Below are positions 43,119-51,477 of a stretch of DNA of 64,000 bases, piece after piece. Source of the DNA: Micromonospora cremea (GTDB lineage: Bacteria; Actinomycetota; Actinomycetes; Mycobacteriales; Micromonosporaceae); NCBI RefSeq assembly GCF_900143515.1, contig NZ_FSQT01000001.1:1798001-1862000 (forward strand), written 5' to 3'. The position numbers were made by a program, and so were the translations under genes. The notes under the pieces are model-generated. The model ran no database searches. It had not been told where the DNA came from and saw only the letters and a list, made by a program, of their open reading frames with translations. Position 1 is the stretch's first letter. Each line of letters begins with the position of its first letter.

Positions 43119-43316
43119 TCAGCGGCCGCGTTCGGCGGGGCGGCGCTCCTCGGTCTCCTCGGACAGCGCCTCGGCCGCCGGTTCGGTGAGGTCGTCACCG
43201 GGCACCGCCACCTCCTCGGCCAGGTCCTGTTCGTCGGGCTTCCCGCCGGGCTGCGGCTCGGGAGCGGTCGCGTCGCCGGCGAAGCCGTACTCGTTCGGTT
43301 CGTCGTGCCTGCTCAT
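43119..43316 (-). CDS. Small acidic hydrophilic protein
   Basis: 65 residues, mostly Glu, Asp and Pro (EQDLAEEVAVPGDDLTEPAA, LSEETEERRPAERGR); likely disordered. The ATG overlaps the stop of the upstream membrane-protein gene (ATGA), and GGGAGGACAACCAC precedes it. It is the last gene of a three-gene run with DUF1622. No function is assigned. Confidence 0.65.
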   Translation of the reverse strand: MSRHDEPNEYGFAGDATAPEPQPGGKPDEQDLAEEVAVPGDDLTEPAAEALSEETEERRPAERGR

Positions 43317-43645
43317 GTGGTTGTCCTCCCGGGTGCGCCGGTTTCGCCTCGTACCGCCAACGGTAGGTGGTGATCGTCCCCGGCGCAGGGCGGCCGGGAT
43401 TGTCGACGCGACCACCCCGGCGCGGCGCCCAGCGCCGCCCAGAGCAGCTGGCGCAGCGCGATGACCGCAGCCGCGCCGGCCAGGCCGTTCCAGCCCGGAT
43501 CGCCGACGAGCCGGAGCAGACCGGCCGCGATCAGCAGGTCCAACACCACCCGGATGGCGGTCCGGCCGGCCCCGGTGCTGAGCACGATGACCACACCGGT
43601 GACCAGAGCCAGCGCGGTCACCGCGGTCACCAGTCCGTCGATCAC
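43313..43645 (-). CDS. Small membrane protein downstream of DUF1622
   Basis: 110 residues with two or three hydrophobic segments (LVTAVTALALVTGVVIVLST, VVLDLLIAAGLLRLVG, GLAGAAAVIALRQLLWAAL). This pattern often follows DUF1622 genes. GTG start overlaps the DUF1622 stop (GTGA). The C-terminal ~30 residues are basic and of low complexity. Confidence 0.7.
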   Translation of the reverse strand: MIDGLVTAVTALALVTGVVIVLSTGAGRTAIRVVLDLLIAAGLLRLVGDPGWNGLAGAAAVIALRQLLWAALGAAPGWSRRQSRPPCAGDDHHLPLAVRGETGAPGRTTT

Positions 43646-44004
43646 GTCCGGCGCTCCCCCTCGGCCACCTGCCGCTGCTCCTGGCGGATCTCCCGGCCCA
43701 GGAAGTAGTTCAGCGCCGTCCGGATCGTGGCGATGGCGGCCAGCTGGCCGATCTGGGTGAACGACGGGGACACCGCGGTGCGCAACACGTCGGCCGCCAG
43801 CTGGAACTCCAGGCCGAGGGTGAGAAACCGGCCCAGGGAGAGCCGGATCGGGGTGAACACAGCGGCGGTGCGGCGTCGCAGCCCCTCGACCACGAACCGC
43901 ACCGCCGCCCAGATCGCGCCGACGAAGATCACCAGAGCGCCCGCGACCTCCACCACGGCGACCAGCACCGCGTCGCCCTGGCGCAGTAGCTCCGCCGCCT
44001 CCAC
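43642..44004 (-). CDS. DUF1622 family membrane protein
   Basis: 120 residues. VLVAVVEVAGALVIFVGAIW is one span, and IRLSLGRFLTLGLEFQLAAD with SFTQIGQLAAIATIRTALNY is the conserved DUF1622 core. Function unknown. It heads a three-gene, overlap-coupled operon. The GTG at 44004 is 39 bp downstream of the GDT1-type gene. Confidence 0.85.
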   Translation of the reverse strand: MEAAELLRQGDAVLVAVVEVAGALVIFVGAIWAAVRFVVEGLRRRTAAVFTPIRLSLGRFLTLGLEFQLAADVLRTAVSPSFTQIGQLAAIATIRTALNYFLGREIRQEQRQVAEGERRT

Positions 44005-44043
44005 CCCGCGCCGTTACCCGCCACCGGGGCAGATAGTCGGCAA

Positions 44044-44631
44044 TCAGGTCAGCTGGCTCACCGCCTCCAGGATCAGCCAGAGGCCGCAGATGGCGAAGAG
44101 CACCGCGGCGCCGTACTTGATGGCCTTCTCCGGCAGGCGGCGACCGAGCATCCGGCCGACCAGGATGGCCAGCGCGTCCGCGGCCACCATGCCGATCGTC
44201 GAGCCGAGCCAGGTGCCGAACCAGCCGTACTTGGTGGCCAGCGTGATGGTGGCGAGCATCGTCTTGTCGCCCAGTTCGGCCAGGAAGAACGCCACCGAGA
44301 CCGCGATGATCGCGGACTTGCTGGTCTTCTCGGCCTTGCGCTTCTCCTCGTCGGTCAGGCTGTCCCCGCGCAGGGTCCACGCGCCGAAGGCGAGGAACGC
44401 CAGGCCCGCCACCAGGGTGATCCATTCGGTGGGCAGCACGGCGCCGAGACCCGAGCCGATGGCGACCGACGCCAGGTGCACCACCGCCGTGGCGACGGTG
44501 ATGCCGATCAGCACCGGCACCGGCCGGAACCGCGTGGCAAAGGTCAGCGCCATCAACTGGGACTTGTCCCCCAGCTCGGCGACGAAGATGACGCCGAAGC
44601 TGACGACCAGCGCGGCGAAGAATCCTTCCAT
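44044..44631 (-). CDS. TMEM165/GDT1 (UPF0016) family cation transporter
   Basis: 195 residues with two copies of the family motif: IFVAELGDKSQLMALTFATR and FFLAELGDKTMLATITLATK (E-x-G-D-K-S/T), in two three-helix repeats. Bacterial relatives such as MneA export Mn2+. The yybP-ykoY riboswitch in its leader supports Mn2+ export. The ATG at 44631 follows GGGAAGGG. Confidence 0.92.
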   Translation of the reverse strand: MEGFFAALVVSFGVIFVAELGDKSQLMALTFATRFRPVPVLIGITVATAVVHLASVAIGSGLGAVLPTEWITLVAGLAFLAFGAWTLRGDSLTDEEKRKAEKTSKSAIIAVSVAFFLAELGDKTMLATITLATKYGWFGTWLGSTIGMVAADALAILVGRMLGRRLPEKAIKYGAAVLFAICGLWLILEAVSQLT

Positions 44632-44689
44632 GACACCCTTCCCGATCATGCCGGGAGGAGGTACAGGGGCGCCCTCGACCCGGCTGCAA

Positions 44690-44797
44690 CAGCCTGAGTC
44701 GAAGGTCTCGCCCGCCCCGGAGACCGGGGCCGCGTGGCCGGATGCGGAACGCACCAGTATGTCGACCACGACATTGGGGGCTACTCCCCTTCGCGCG
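44690..44797 (-). promoter_or_regulatory. yybP-ykoY (Mn2+-sensing) riboswitch
   Basis: On the minus strand GGGGAGTAGCCC (about 44778-44789), GTCGACATACTGG and GGGCGAGACCTTCGACTC (ending near 44696) match the conserved yybP-ykoY loops. The 3' strand CCTTCGACTC (44696-44705) can pair with GGGTCGAGGG (44672-44681) downstream, a possible switching helix. The class binds Mn2+ and turns on exporters; here it precedes the GDT1-type gene. Confidence 0.88.
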
Positions 44798-44845
44798 ACC
44801 AGCCTAGCCGATCACCAGCGGGCCGCCTGGAGCGGGTGAACAGGA

Positions 44846-45811
44846 TCACCGCGCCCGGGCCAGGGTGACCCCGAACAGCCCCTCCGGATCGGTCCAGAAC
44901 TCCGCCGCGACAAAGCCGGCCGCCGCCAGCTCGGCGGCGACCCCCGCCGGGCGGAACTTCGCCGAGACCTCCGTGCGCAGCTCCTCCCCCGCGGCGAACT
45001 CCACGGTCAGGTCCAGCACCCGGACCCGCATCGGCCGGGTCGCCCGCAGCCGCATCTCGACCCACTCACGGTCCGGATCCCAGCGGGCGACGTGCTCGAA
45101 CGCCTCCGGATCGAAGTCGGCGCCCAGTTCCCGGTTGATCACGCGCAGCACGTTCCGGTTGAACTGGGCCGTCACCCCGGCCGCGTCGTCGTACGCGGGC
45201 ACGGTCACCGAGGGATCCTTCACCAGGTCGGTGCCGAGCAGCAGCCAGTCGCCAACCTCCAGCGCGGCGCGCATCGCGGCCAGGAACTCGGCCCGCTCGA
45301 CCGGCAGGAGGTTGCCGATGGTGCCGCCGAGGAACACCACCAACCGCCGGCCGCCGGTGGGCAGCCGGTCCAACTGCCGGGTGAAGTCCCCGACGATGCC
45401 GCGGACCCGCAAACCCGGATAGTCGGCGGCGATCTCGGCGGTGGACCTGCGCAGCGCGCTGACCGACACGTCGAGGGGGACGAAGGTGCCCAGCCCGCCC
45501 CGACGGGTGAAGGCGTCCAGCAGCAGCCGGGTCTTCTCCGACGAGCCGGAGCCCAGCTCGATCAGGGTCTTGGCCCCGGTCAACGCCGCGATGTCGGGGG
45601 CCCGCTCGGCCAGCACGGCCCGCTCGGCCCGGGTCGGGTAGTACTCGGGCAGGCGGGTGATCTCCTCGAACAGCTCGCTGCCCCGGGCGTCGTAGAACCA
45701 CTTCGGCGGTAGCCACTTCTGCTCGGCGCTCAGCCCGGCCCGGACGTCCTGGCGCAGCCCACGCTCCAGGTCCTGCTCCTCGAGGTAGATCTCCAGCGGT
45801 TCCGCCGTCAT
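44846..45811 (-). CDS. egtD: L-histidine N-alpha-methyltransferase EgtD
   Basis: 321 residues. [34 protein letters not shown] and [20 protein letters not shown] (SAM loop) are the EgtD/DUF2260 pattern, with [11 protein letters not shown] and [11 protein letters not shown]. EgtD trimethylates histidine to hercynine, the first ergothioneine intermediate. It is last in the run egtA-B-C-D. ATG at 45811 follows GAGAGG. Confidence 0.95.
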   Translation of the reverse strand: MTAEPLEIYLEEQDLERGLRQDVRAGLSAEQKWLPPKWFYDARGSELFEEITRLPEYYPTRAERAVLAERAPDIAALTGAKTLIELGSGSSEKTRLLLDAFTRRGGLGTFVPLDVSVSALRRSTAEIAADYPGLRVRGIVGDFTRQLDRLPTGGRRLVVFLGGTIGNLLPVERAEFLAAMRAALEVGDWLLLGTDLVKDPSVTVPAYDDAAGVTAQFNRNVLRVINRELGADFDPEAFEHVARWDPDREWVEMRLRATRPMRVRVLDLTVEFAAGEELRTEVSAKFRPAGVAAELAAAGFVAAEFWTDPEGLFGVTLARAR

Positions 45812-45860
45812 CACATCGCCTCTCTGCTCAGTCAACCGTTGCGTGCCCCACCGGTGCTGC

Positions 45861-46607
45861 TCACCTGGTCGGCAGTGGGCTCACCCGCACCTCGCTCGCG
45901 GTGGCGGTCACCAGGTGCCCCTCCGGCACCGGCCGCCATCCGGGATCGTCGTCGTGCGGCTCGGAGGCGAGCAGCACCGAGCCGGCCGCCGCGCGTACCG
46001 ACAGCGCGTGCCCGGCCACGCTGGCCACCGCCCGGCGCCCGTCGGTGAGCAGCAGGTTGAGCCGTGACCCCGGCGCCGCCGCAGCCACGTCGGCCACCGT
46101 CTGCCCCACCGCCTCCGCTGGATCGGTGCCGGCGCGCAGCCGCTGCCGGACCAGCGCCCAAAGCAGCGCCGAGTCGGTGGCCGCATCCAGCGTGAGCAAG
46201 TCGCGCACCGGCAGGCCGGCGGCGAGCGGCACCACGACGTCCGGCCAGCCGCGCACCACCCCGTTGTGGCTGAACAGCCACCGCCCCTCGGCGAACGGCG
46301 CGGCGGCGTTGTCGAGCACCGCCATCCCGACGGTGGCCGAGCGGACCGCGGCGAGCACCGCACCGGCGCGGGTCACCGCCGCGAGCTGGGCGATGGTCGG
46401 GTCGCTCCAGATCGGCTGGGCCCGCCGATAGCGCACCGGGTCGCCGTCACCCGGGTACCAGCCGATGCCGAACCCGTCGGCGTTGATCGTGCCGCCACCG
46501 CGCATGTCGCGCGGCGCCCAGGACTGCCGCACCAGCGAGTACTGAGGATCGAACAGCAACTCGGCCAGGGTGACCGGCGGCCCCAGATAGGCCAGGTGGC
46601 GACACAT
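45861..46607 (-). CDS. egtC: Gamma-glutamyl hercynylcysteine sulfoxide hydrolase EgtC
   Basis: 248 residues. The N-terminal [20 protein letters not shown] puts the nucleophilic Cys at position 2 (class II glutamine amidotransferase). [33 protein letters not shown] and [13 protein letters not shown] are the usual motifs. It removes glutamate during ergothioneine synthesis. It lies 40 bp after egtB and 49 bp before egtD. Confidence 0.93.
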   Translation of the reverse strand: MCRHLAYLGPPVTLAELLFDPQYSLVRQSWAPRDMRGGGTINADGFGIGWYPGDGDPVRYRRAQPIWSDPTIAQLAAVTRAGAVLAAVRSATVGMAVLDNAAAPFAEGRWLFSHNGVVRGWPDVVVPLAAGLPVRDLLTLDAATDSALLWALVRQRLRAGTDPAEAVGQTVADVAAAAPGSRLNLLLTDGRRAVASVAGHALSVRAAAGSVLLASEPHDDDPGWRPVPEGHLVTATASEVRVSPLPTR

Positions 46608-46647
46608 CAGCGCACCCCGCCGGCCGGCGTGCCGGTAGCACTGCGGA

Positions 46648-47973
46648 TCACCGGTGCGACTCGTCCGGACGCGCGTCGCGGGCGCAGCGGAAGCCGCTGA
46701 AGATCTGCCGCCGGATCGGATAGTCCCAGTTGCGGAAGGTGCCCCGGCAGGCCGACCGGTCGGTGCCGAACGAGCCGCCCCGCAGCACCCGGTGGTCGTC
46801 GCCGAAGAAGACCTCCGAGTATTCCCGGTACGGAAAGGCGGTGAAGCCGGGATGCCCGCGGAAGGTGGTCGAGGTCCACTCCCAGACGTCACCGATGAGC
46901 TGGTGCACGCCCAGTGGTGAGGCGCCGGCCGGGTACGCCCCCACCGGGGCCGGCCGCAGGTGGCGTTGGCCGAGGTTCGCGTGGGCGTCGGTCGGGTCGT
47001 CGTCGCCCCACGGGTAGCGGCGGGACCGCCCGGTCACCGGGTCCCACCGGGCCGCCTTCTCCCACTCCGCCTCGGTCGGCAGCCGCCTGCCGGCCCACGC
47101 CGCGTACGCCTGGGCCTCGTACCAGCACACGTGCACCACCGGCTCGTCCGCGCGGACCCGGTCCCACCGGCCGAACCGCTGGTACGACCAGCCGTCGCCG
47201 TCGGGGCGCCAGTGCAGCGGCGCGCTGAGCTCCTCCTGGAGTCGGTGCGCCCAGCCCGCCGGGCTCCACCAGCGCGGGTCGGTGTAGCCACCGTCGGCGA
47301 TGAAGGCCTGGTACTGACCGTTGGTGACCGGAGCGGCGTCGATGACGTACGCGGGCAGGTCCACGCGGTGCGCGGGGCGCTCGTTGTCCAGGGCCCACGG
47401 GTCGGTGTCGGTGCCCATGGTGAACGGGCCGGCCGGCACCAGCACCTCCCCGGCGACCGCGGCGGGTGGCTCCGGCGGGGGCGGGGCGTGCAGCACCGCC
47501 GGCCCCGAGCGCAACTGGTGGGTGGCGAGCATCGTCTCGTCGTGCTGCTGCTCGTGCTGGACGATCATGCCGAAAGCGAACCCGTCGGCGACCAGCGGCC
47601 GCTCGGTGAAGGTCACCGCGTCGAGCAGGTCGTGCACCTTGTCCCGGACCGTGCCCAGGTAGGCGCGCGCCTCGGCGGGTGGCAGCAGGGGCAGCGCGGG
47701 GCGGTCCCGGCGAAGTTGCTTGAACGCGTCGTACAGCTCGTCGATGTCGCGCCGGACCGGCTCGCGGCCCCCGACGTCGCGGACCAGCCAGAGCTCCTCC
47801 TGGTTGCCGACGTGCGCCAGGTCCCACACCAGCGGCGACATCAGCGGCGAGTGCTGGCGCATCAGGTCGGCGTCGTCGACCACCTCGGTCAGCAGGGTGG
47901 TGCGGGACCGGGCCCGCGCCAGCTCCGCCGCGATCCGCACTCGCAACTGCTCCCCGTCGGCGGGTCCTGTCAT
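46648..47973 (-). CDS. egtB: Hercynine oxygenase EgtB
   Basis: 441 residues. The DinB-like N-terminus has the iron ligands in VWDLAHVGNQEELWLV and FGMIVQHEQQHDETML. The C-terminal FGE-sulfatase domain has FTMGTDTDPWALDNERPAHR, RRLPTEAEWEKAARW and VLRGGSFGTDRSACRGTFRN. It joins hercynine to gamma-glutamylcysteine. The ATG at 47973 lacks a clear ribosome site; in-frame GTG 48045, inside the junction repeat and overlapping the egtA stop, would add VSARSEPGLR... to the N-terminus. Confidence 0.93.
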   Translation of the reverse strand: MTGPADGEQLRVRIAAELARARSRTTLLTEVVDDADLMRQHSPLMSPLVWDLAHVGNQEELWLVRDVGGREPVRRDIDELYDAFKQLRRDRPALPLLPPAEARAYLGTVRDKVHDLLDAVTFTERPLVADGFAFGMIVQHEQQHDETMLATHQLRSGPAVLHAPPPPEPPAAVAGEVLVPAGPFTMGTDTDPWALDNERPAHRVDLPAYVIDAAPVTNGQYQAFIADGGYTDPRWWSPAGWAHRLQEELSAPLHWRPDGDGWSYQRFGRWDRVRADEPVVHVCWYEAQAYAAWAGRRLPTEAEWEKAARWDPVTGRSRRYPWGDDDPTDAHANLGQRHLRPAPVGAYPAGASPLGVHQLIGDVWEWTSTTFRGHPGFTAFPYREYSEVFFGDDHRVLRGGSFGTDRSACRGTFRNWDYPIRRQIFSGFRCARDARPDESHR

Positions 47974-48000
47974 GCTCGCGGTCACCACGTCGCGGTTCGT

Positions 48001-48046
48001 TCCCGACTGCGGGGCTCGCAACCCCGGCTCACTCCTCGCGCTCACC
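48001..48046 (-). repeat. Diverged junction repeat between egtA and egtB
   Basis: Reading GTGAGCGCGAGGAGTGAGCC, it matches the 2284-2385 repeats with an insertion and a base change. Its GTGA overlaps the egtA stop (48042-48044) and is in frame with egtB, as the other copies are with a micro-ORF and DivIVA. Confidence 0.75.
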
Positions 48047-49334
48047 GGTCTCCCCTTTCCGCGGCGGCCAGCCGCCGCCGTACGTCGCGCTGGATCTCGT
48101 CGTGGGTGCCGGCCGGCAAATCGAGCCGGGGCAGCGTGGTCAGGGCCAGGTCGAAGAGCGCCGCCGCGGCGGTGGCCAGGGCCCGGTCGGCCAAGCCGTG
48201 CCGGGCGGCGGCCGACCAGCGGTGCGCCACCGGCGCGCCGATCGCGTACGCCGAGCGCACGGTGCCCGGGTCGGCGAACAGGGCGGTGAGCACCGCCGTC
48301 GGGAGCCGCCAGTCCCGGCCGGGCTGCGCGTCCAGGTAACGCAGCTCCAGGTAGCCGCGTGGACGCACCGGCGGAAAGAGGGTGCTGACGTGGTAGTCGA
48401 GGTCGTCGGTGGTGGGTGGGCGGGGCAGCGCGCCGTCGAGCCAGTCGGCGAAGGTCACGCCGGGTGGCGGGGTCCAGTCCGGGCCGTGCCGGCGCAGGCA
48501 GAGCAACGGGGCGGCGAGCACGTACCGGATCCAGGTGGCAATCGGGTCCTCGTCGGCGCGGCCCGGTGCCCAGACCGGGCGGGTGCGGGCCGGATCGATG
48601 GCCAGCCAGGCGGCCATCCGGGCGGAGGCCCAACCGGTGCGCCGCCCGGCGTGCCGGCTGGCGGAGGCGAACGCCGCGAGCAGCGGCGGGCCGACCGCGT
48701 GGGCCGCGGACCACCGCGCGGCGACCTGGTCCGGCTCGCCGGCGTCGAGGCAGACCTGCAGGCCGGCGGTGCTGTACATCATCGTCCGGCCGGCCGGACC
48801 GCGCCGGTCGAAGGCGCCGCGCATGGCGCGGTAACGGGGAGTTTCCAGCACCGGGCGAGGCCGGCGGTGCGGGTCGATGCCGCTGCGGCCGAGGATCAAC
48901 CCGGCGGCGGCCAGCAGGTCGGTGACCTGGGCGATGTCGGCCTCAGTGGCCTGGATCAACGCGGCGATCGAGGAGCGCGGCGGGGTGGAGATCTCAAGCT
49001 GGCCGCCCGGCTCCACGGTCACCGTGCCGCCGTGTCGCAGCGGCTCGGCCGGGCTGGTCGCGTCCAGCGTGACGGGGCTGTGCCGCCCCAGCGCCGCCCG
49101 GAGCCGCGCCGGATCGACGGCTCGGGCGGGATCGGCGGCGTCGTGCACGGTCCATTCCAGTTCGACGCCGGTGCGGGTGGGCGGGCCGGTCTTGAAGCAG
49201 ATCCGGGCGAGGTGCCGGCCTGCGGCACCGGACTCGCGGAGGATCGCGCGGCGGTCCAGCTCGGGCGACGTCACCAACGGTCGGGCCCCCTCTCCGTGCG
49301 CCGGCTCCGGAACACTGTGCCACCGTAAACTCAC
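48042..49334 (-). CDS. egtA: Glutamate-cysteine ligase EgtA
   Basis: 430 residues. CFKTGPPTRTGVELEWTVHD is the N-terminal ATP-grasp-like core of the GCS2 family, VTVEPGGQLEISTPPRSSIA the glutamate/Mg2+ site, and RTMMYSTAGLQVCLDAGEPD a further motif. It supplies gamma-glutamylcysteine for EgtB. The GTG at 49334 is the farthest start; GTG 49274 (VTSPELDRR) is an alternative. First of the egtABCD run. Confidence 0.9.
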   Translation of the reverse strand: MSLRWHSVPEPAHGEGARPLVTSPELDRRAILRESGAAGRHLARICFKTGPPTRTGVELEWTVHDAADPARAVDPARLRAALGRHSPVTLDATSPAEPLRHGGTVTVEPGGQLEISTPPRSSIAALIQATEADIAQVTDLLAAAGLILGRSGIDPHRRPRPVLETPRYRAMRGAFDRRGPAGRTMMYSTAGLQVCLDAGEPDQVAARWSAAHAVGPPLLAAFASASRHAGRRTGWASARMAAWLAIDPARTRPVWAPGRADEDPIATWIRYVLAAPLLCLRRHGPDWTPPPGVTFADWLDGALPRPPTTDDLDYHVSTLFPPVRPRGYLELRYLDAQPGRDWRLPTAVLTALFADPGTVRSAYAIGAPVAHRWSAAARHGLADRALATAAAALFDLALTTLPRLDLPAGTHDEIQRDVRRRLAAAERGDR

Positions 49335-49434
49335 CCACCGACACCGTCGGGGGCGTCCACGGCGCCACCAACCTCTGTCTAACAGACGAATTTCCCGGTG
49401 CAGGGCGGAACGAACGGCCGCGGCCGTCGGACGC

Positions 49435-50244
49435 TCACTCCGGGGCGGGCCGGCCGGTCGCCGGGTGTGACGCCTTGACCTTCGCCGATGTGGACGGCTT
49501 CGCCTCAGGCGCCAACCGCTGGCAGTACGCCTCGACCTCGCCGGCGCCGCCGGCGGCGGTCACCAGCTCCTGGAAGGCCGGGGTCCCCAGCGCGCCGTCC
49601 CGCTGCTCGGGGTTCTTGGCCTGCCAGGCGTGGCACAGTCCGCGCAACTGGCCGACGGTCGCCGCGCCCGCGGAAGGTGTACCGGTGGCGGACGGCGAGC
49701 CGGTGACGGACGGCGTGCCGGGCGTCGACCGGCTGGGCGCGGCAGTGCGGTCGACGGACGGGGTCGCCTCGACGTCGCTGGGGGTCGGCGACGGGCTGCT
49801 GGGGGTCACCGGCACCGGGTCCGGCGCCCGGTCCAGGGTGACCGCCGCGAACGCGGCGCCCGCGGTGGCGGTGGCCGCCAGCGCGCCGATCCAGGCCACC
49901 GCGCTGGTGGTCAGCCGGCGGCGGTGCGGCCGGCGGGCCGCGGTGGGCGCCGGGTTGGCCCGAGCAGCCCGGAACGCGGCCAGTGCGGCCTCCTCACCGG
50001 CCAGCTCGCCGGGCCGGGCCGGGCCGGCGGCCGCGGCGAGCAGCCGGGCCAGCGGGTCCGCCGCGTTCACGTCGGCGTCGGCGGGGGTGGACGCGCGGAT
50101 CTGGGCCGCTGCGGCGTCCGGGTCGGCGGGGGTGGACGCGCGGACCCCGTCCGGCGCGGCGTCGGGAGCGCCGGCGCGGGTCGCGTCGAGCAGCGGTTCG
50201 GTCTCGGCTCGCTCGGCCCGTCGGTCCGACGGGTTCGGGTTCAT
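49435..50244 (-). CDS. Single-span membrane protein beside an ECF sigma gene
   Basis: 269 residues: an Ala/Asp-rich cytoplasmic part with repeated RASTPAD, one span (AVAWIGALAATATAGAAFAA), then a Ser/Thr/Pro-rich extracytoplasmic part and LCHAWQAKNPEQRDGALGTP near the end. No zinc anti-sigma motif (HxxxCxxC) is visible. It lies 16 bp downstream of the sigma gene, so an anti-sigma role is possible but unproven. The ATG follows GAGGGG. Confidence 0.7.
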   Translation of the reverse strand: MNPNPSDRRAERAETEPLLDATRAGAPDAAPDGVRASTPADPDAAAAQIRASTPADADVNAADPLARLLAAAAGPARPGELAGEEAALAAFRAARANPAPTAARRPHRRRLTTSAVAWIGALAATATAGAAFAAVTLDRAPDPVPVTPSSPSPTPSDVEATPSVDRTAAPSRSTPGTPSVTGSPSATGTPSAGAATVGQLRGLCHAWQAKNPEQRDGALGTPAFQELVTAAGGAGEVEAYCQRLAPEAKPSTSAKVKASHPATGRPAPE

Positions 50245-50260
50245 CCGGAATCCCCTCACG

Positions 50261-50944
50261 TCAGCCGTCCGCCGGTTCAGCGTGCGACGTCCGCGGGGAC
50301 CGGCCGGTGCGCGGACGGGGCGGCACGTCCTCGGTGCCCGCCGACGGCGTGACGCCGTCGGCGCCCAGAGACGGCGCGACATCCCCGGCGTCGGCCGGCG
50401 GCGTGACCGGTTCCTGCCGTTCCATCAGAGCGGCGAGCCGCCGCAGGCCTCGGTGGGCGGCGGTCCGGACGGCGCCGGCCCGGCGGCCCAGCACACGGCC
50501 GGCGGACTCCGCGTCCAGGCCGATGACGGCCCGCAACAGGACCGCCTCAGCCTCGCGGGGCGGCAGGGTGGCGATCAGGGCCAGGGCCGCCTCGGTACCG
50601 ATCGTCTCGCCCGCCCGCTCGGCGGTGTCCGCGTCACTGGCCAGGTCGGCGAGCGCCTGCACCGGAACCGGCAGCGACGGTCGGCGGCGCAGCCGGCGCA
50701 GGTGGTCCATCGCCCGGTTGCGGGCGATGGTGACGGTCCAGGCGCGGAACTCGCCGCCGGTGAAGCTGGGCAGGTCGCGGGATATCTGCAGCCAGGTCTC
50801 CGACGCGACGTCCTCGGCGTCGGCGCCCACCAGGGCGGTCAGATAGCGCAGCAGGCCGGGTTGGAGGCTGCGGTAGAGAAAGCGGAAGGCGTCCTCGTCC
50901 CCGTCCTGTGCTGCGGTGACCGCCTCCGACAGCTCGCCGGTCAT
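50261..50944 (-). CDS. ECF RNA polymerase sigma factor
   Basis: 227 residues. Region 2 is AFRFLYRSLQPGLLRYLTAL, DAEDVASETWLQI and FRAWTVTIARNRAMDHLR; region 4 is LIATLPPREAEAVLLRAVIG, VLGRRAGAVRTAAHRGLRRL. A Pro-rich tail of ~45 residues follows. It probably directs a small envelope-stress regulon together with the membrane partner. ATG at 50944; divergent from the Ser/Thr kinase gene. Confidence 0.88.
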   Translation of the reverse strand: MTGELSEAVTAAQDGDEDAFRFLYRSLQPGLLRYLTALVGADAEDVASETWLQISRDLPSFTGGEFRAWTVTIARNRAMDHLRRLRRRPSLPVPVQALADLASDADTAERAGETIGTEAALALIATLPPREAEAVLLRAVIGLDAESAGRVLGRRAGAVRTAAHRGLRRLAALMERQEPVTPPADAGDVAPSLGADGVTPSAGTEDVPPRPRTGRSPRTSHAEPADG

Positions 50945-51477
50945 CCGCGGGCCACGGAACGTCCGGGGCGCCCCGGCCCGATCCACCGCACCGGAGCATT
51001 CCAGGCGCCGTGAACCGTCGGCCCGACCAGCTCCCGCACCGCACCGCCCCTCCGCCGAACGTGATCGCGCCCGCGCCGTGGTGGGTCGGGGCGGGATGTC
51101 TGGACCAGCGCCACGGCGGGCGGTTCTCGACGCGCTGCCCCCCGGCTGGCCCGAGCCGGGCTAACGCTAGGAGGGAACCAGAGGGGGCGACAAGTCGGCA
51201 CCACGTCACGGAAGAGTGACAATTATCTAGCCTGCCGGACGGCGTGTCGCTGTAACGGACCGTGACCAACGGGCGCTCCGCGTGCCAAGGGGCGCTCTTG
51301 CGCCGTCGCCGGGCAAGCGCACGCCGCAGTGTGTCGGGTTTCGTCACAGAGTGTTGCCACAGCGTCACAGGCCGGTCCATGTCCACACAGGTCAGACCGG
51401 ATGGACCGGGTAGCTACGGCCACCCGGCCGGGCAGCCGCAGCGCGCCGTTCCGCGCCGCTTTGGGTACGGTAATGCC
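50945..51477. other. Divergent intergenic region (ECF sigma/kinase)
   Basis: 533 bp. The left part is GC-rich and noncoding. An AT-richer segment around 51218-51230 (GTGACAATTATCT) may carry a promoter. The right end holds TACGGT (51466-51471), 6 nt before the kinase GTG. No gene is supported, though an in-frame ATG at 51379 could lengthen the kinase N-terminus. Confidence 0.5.
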
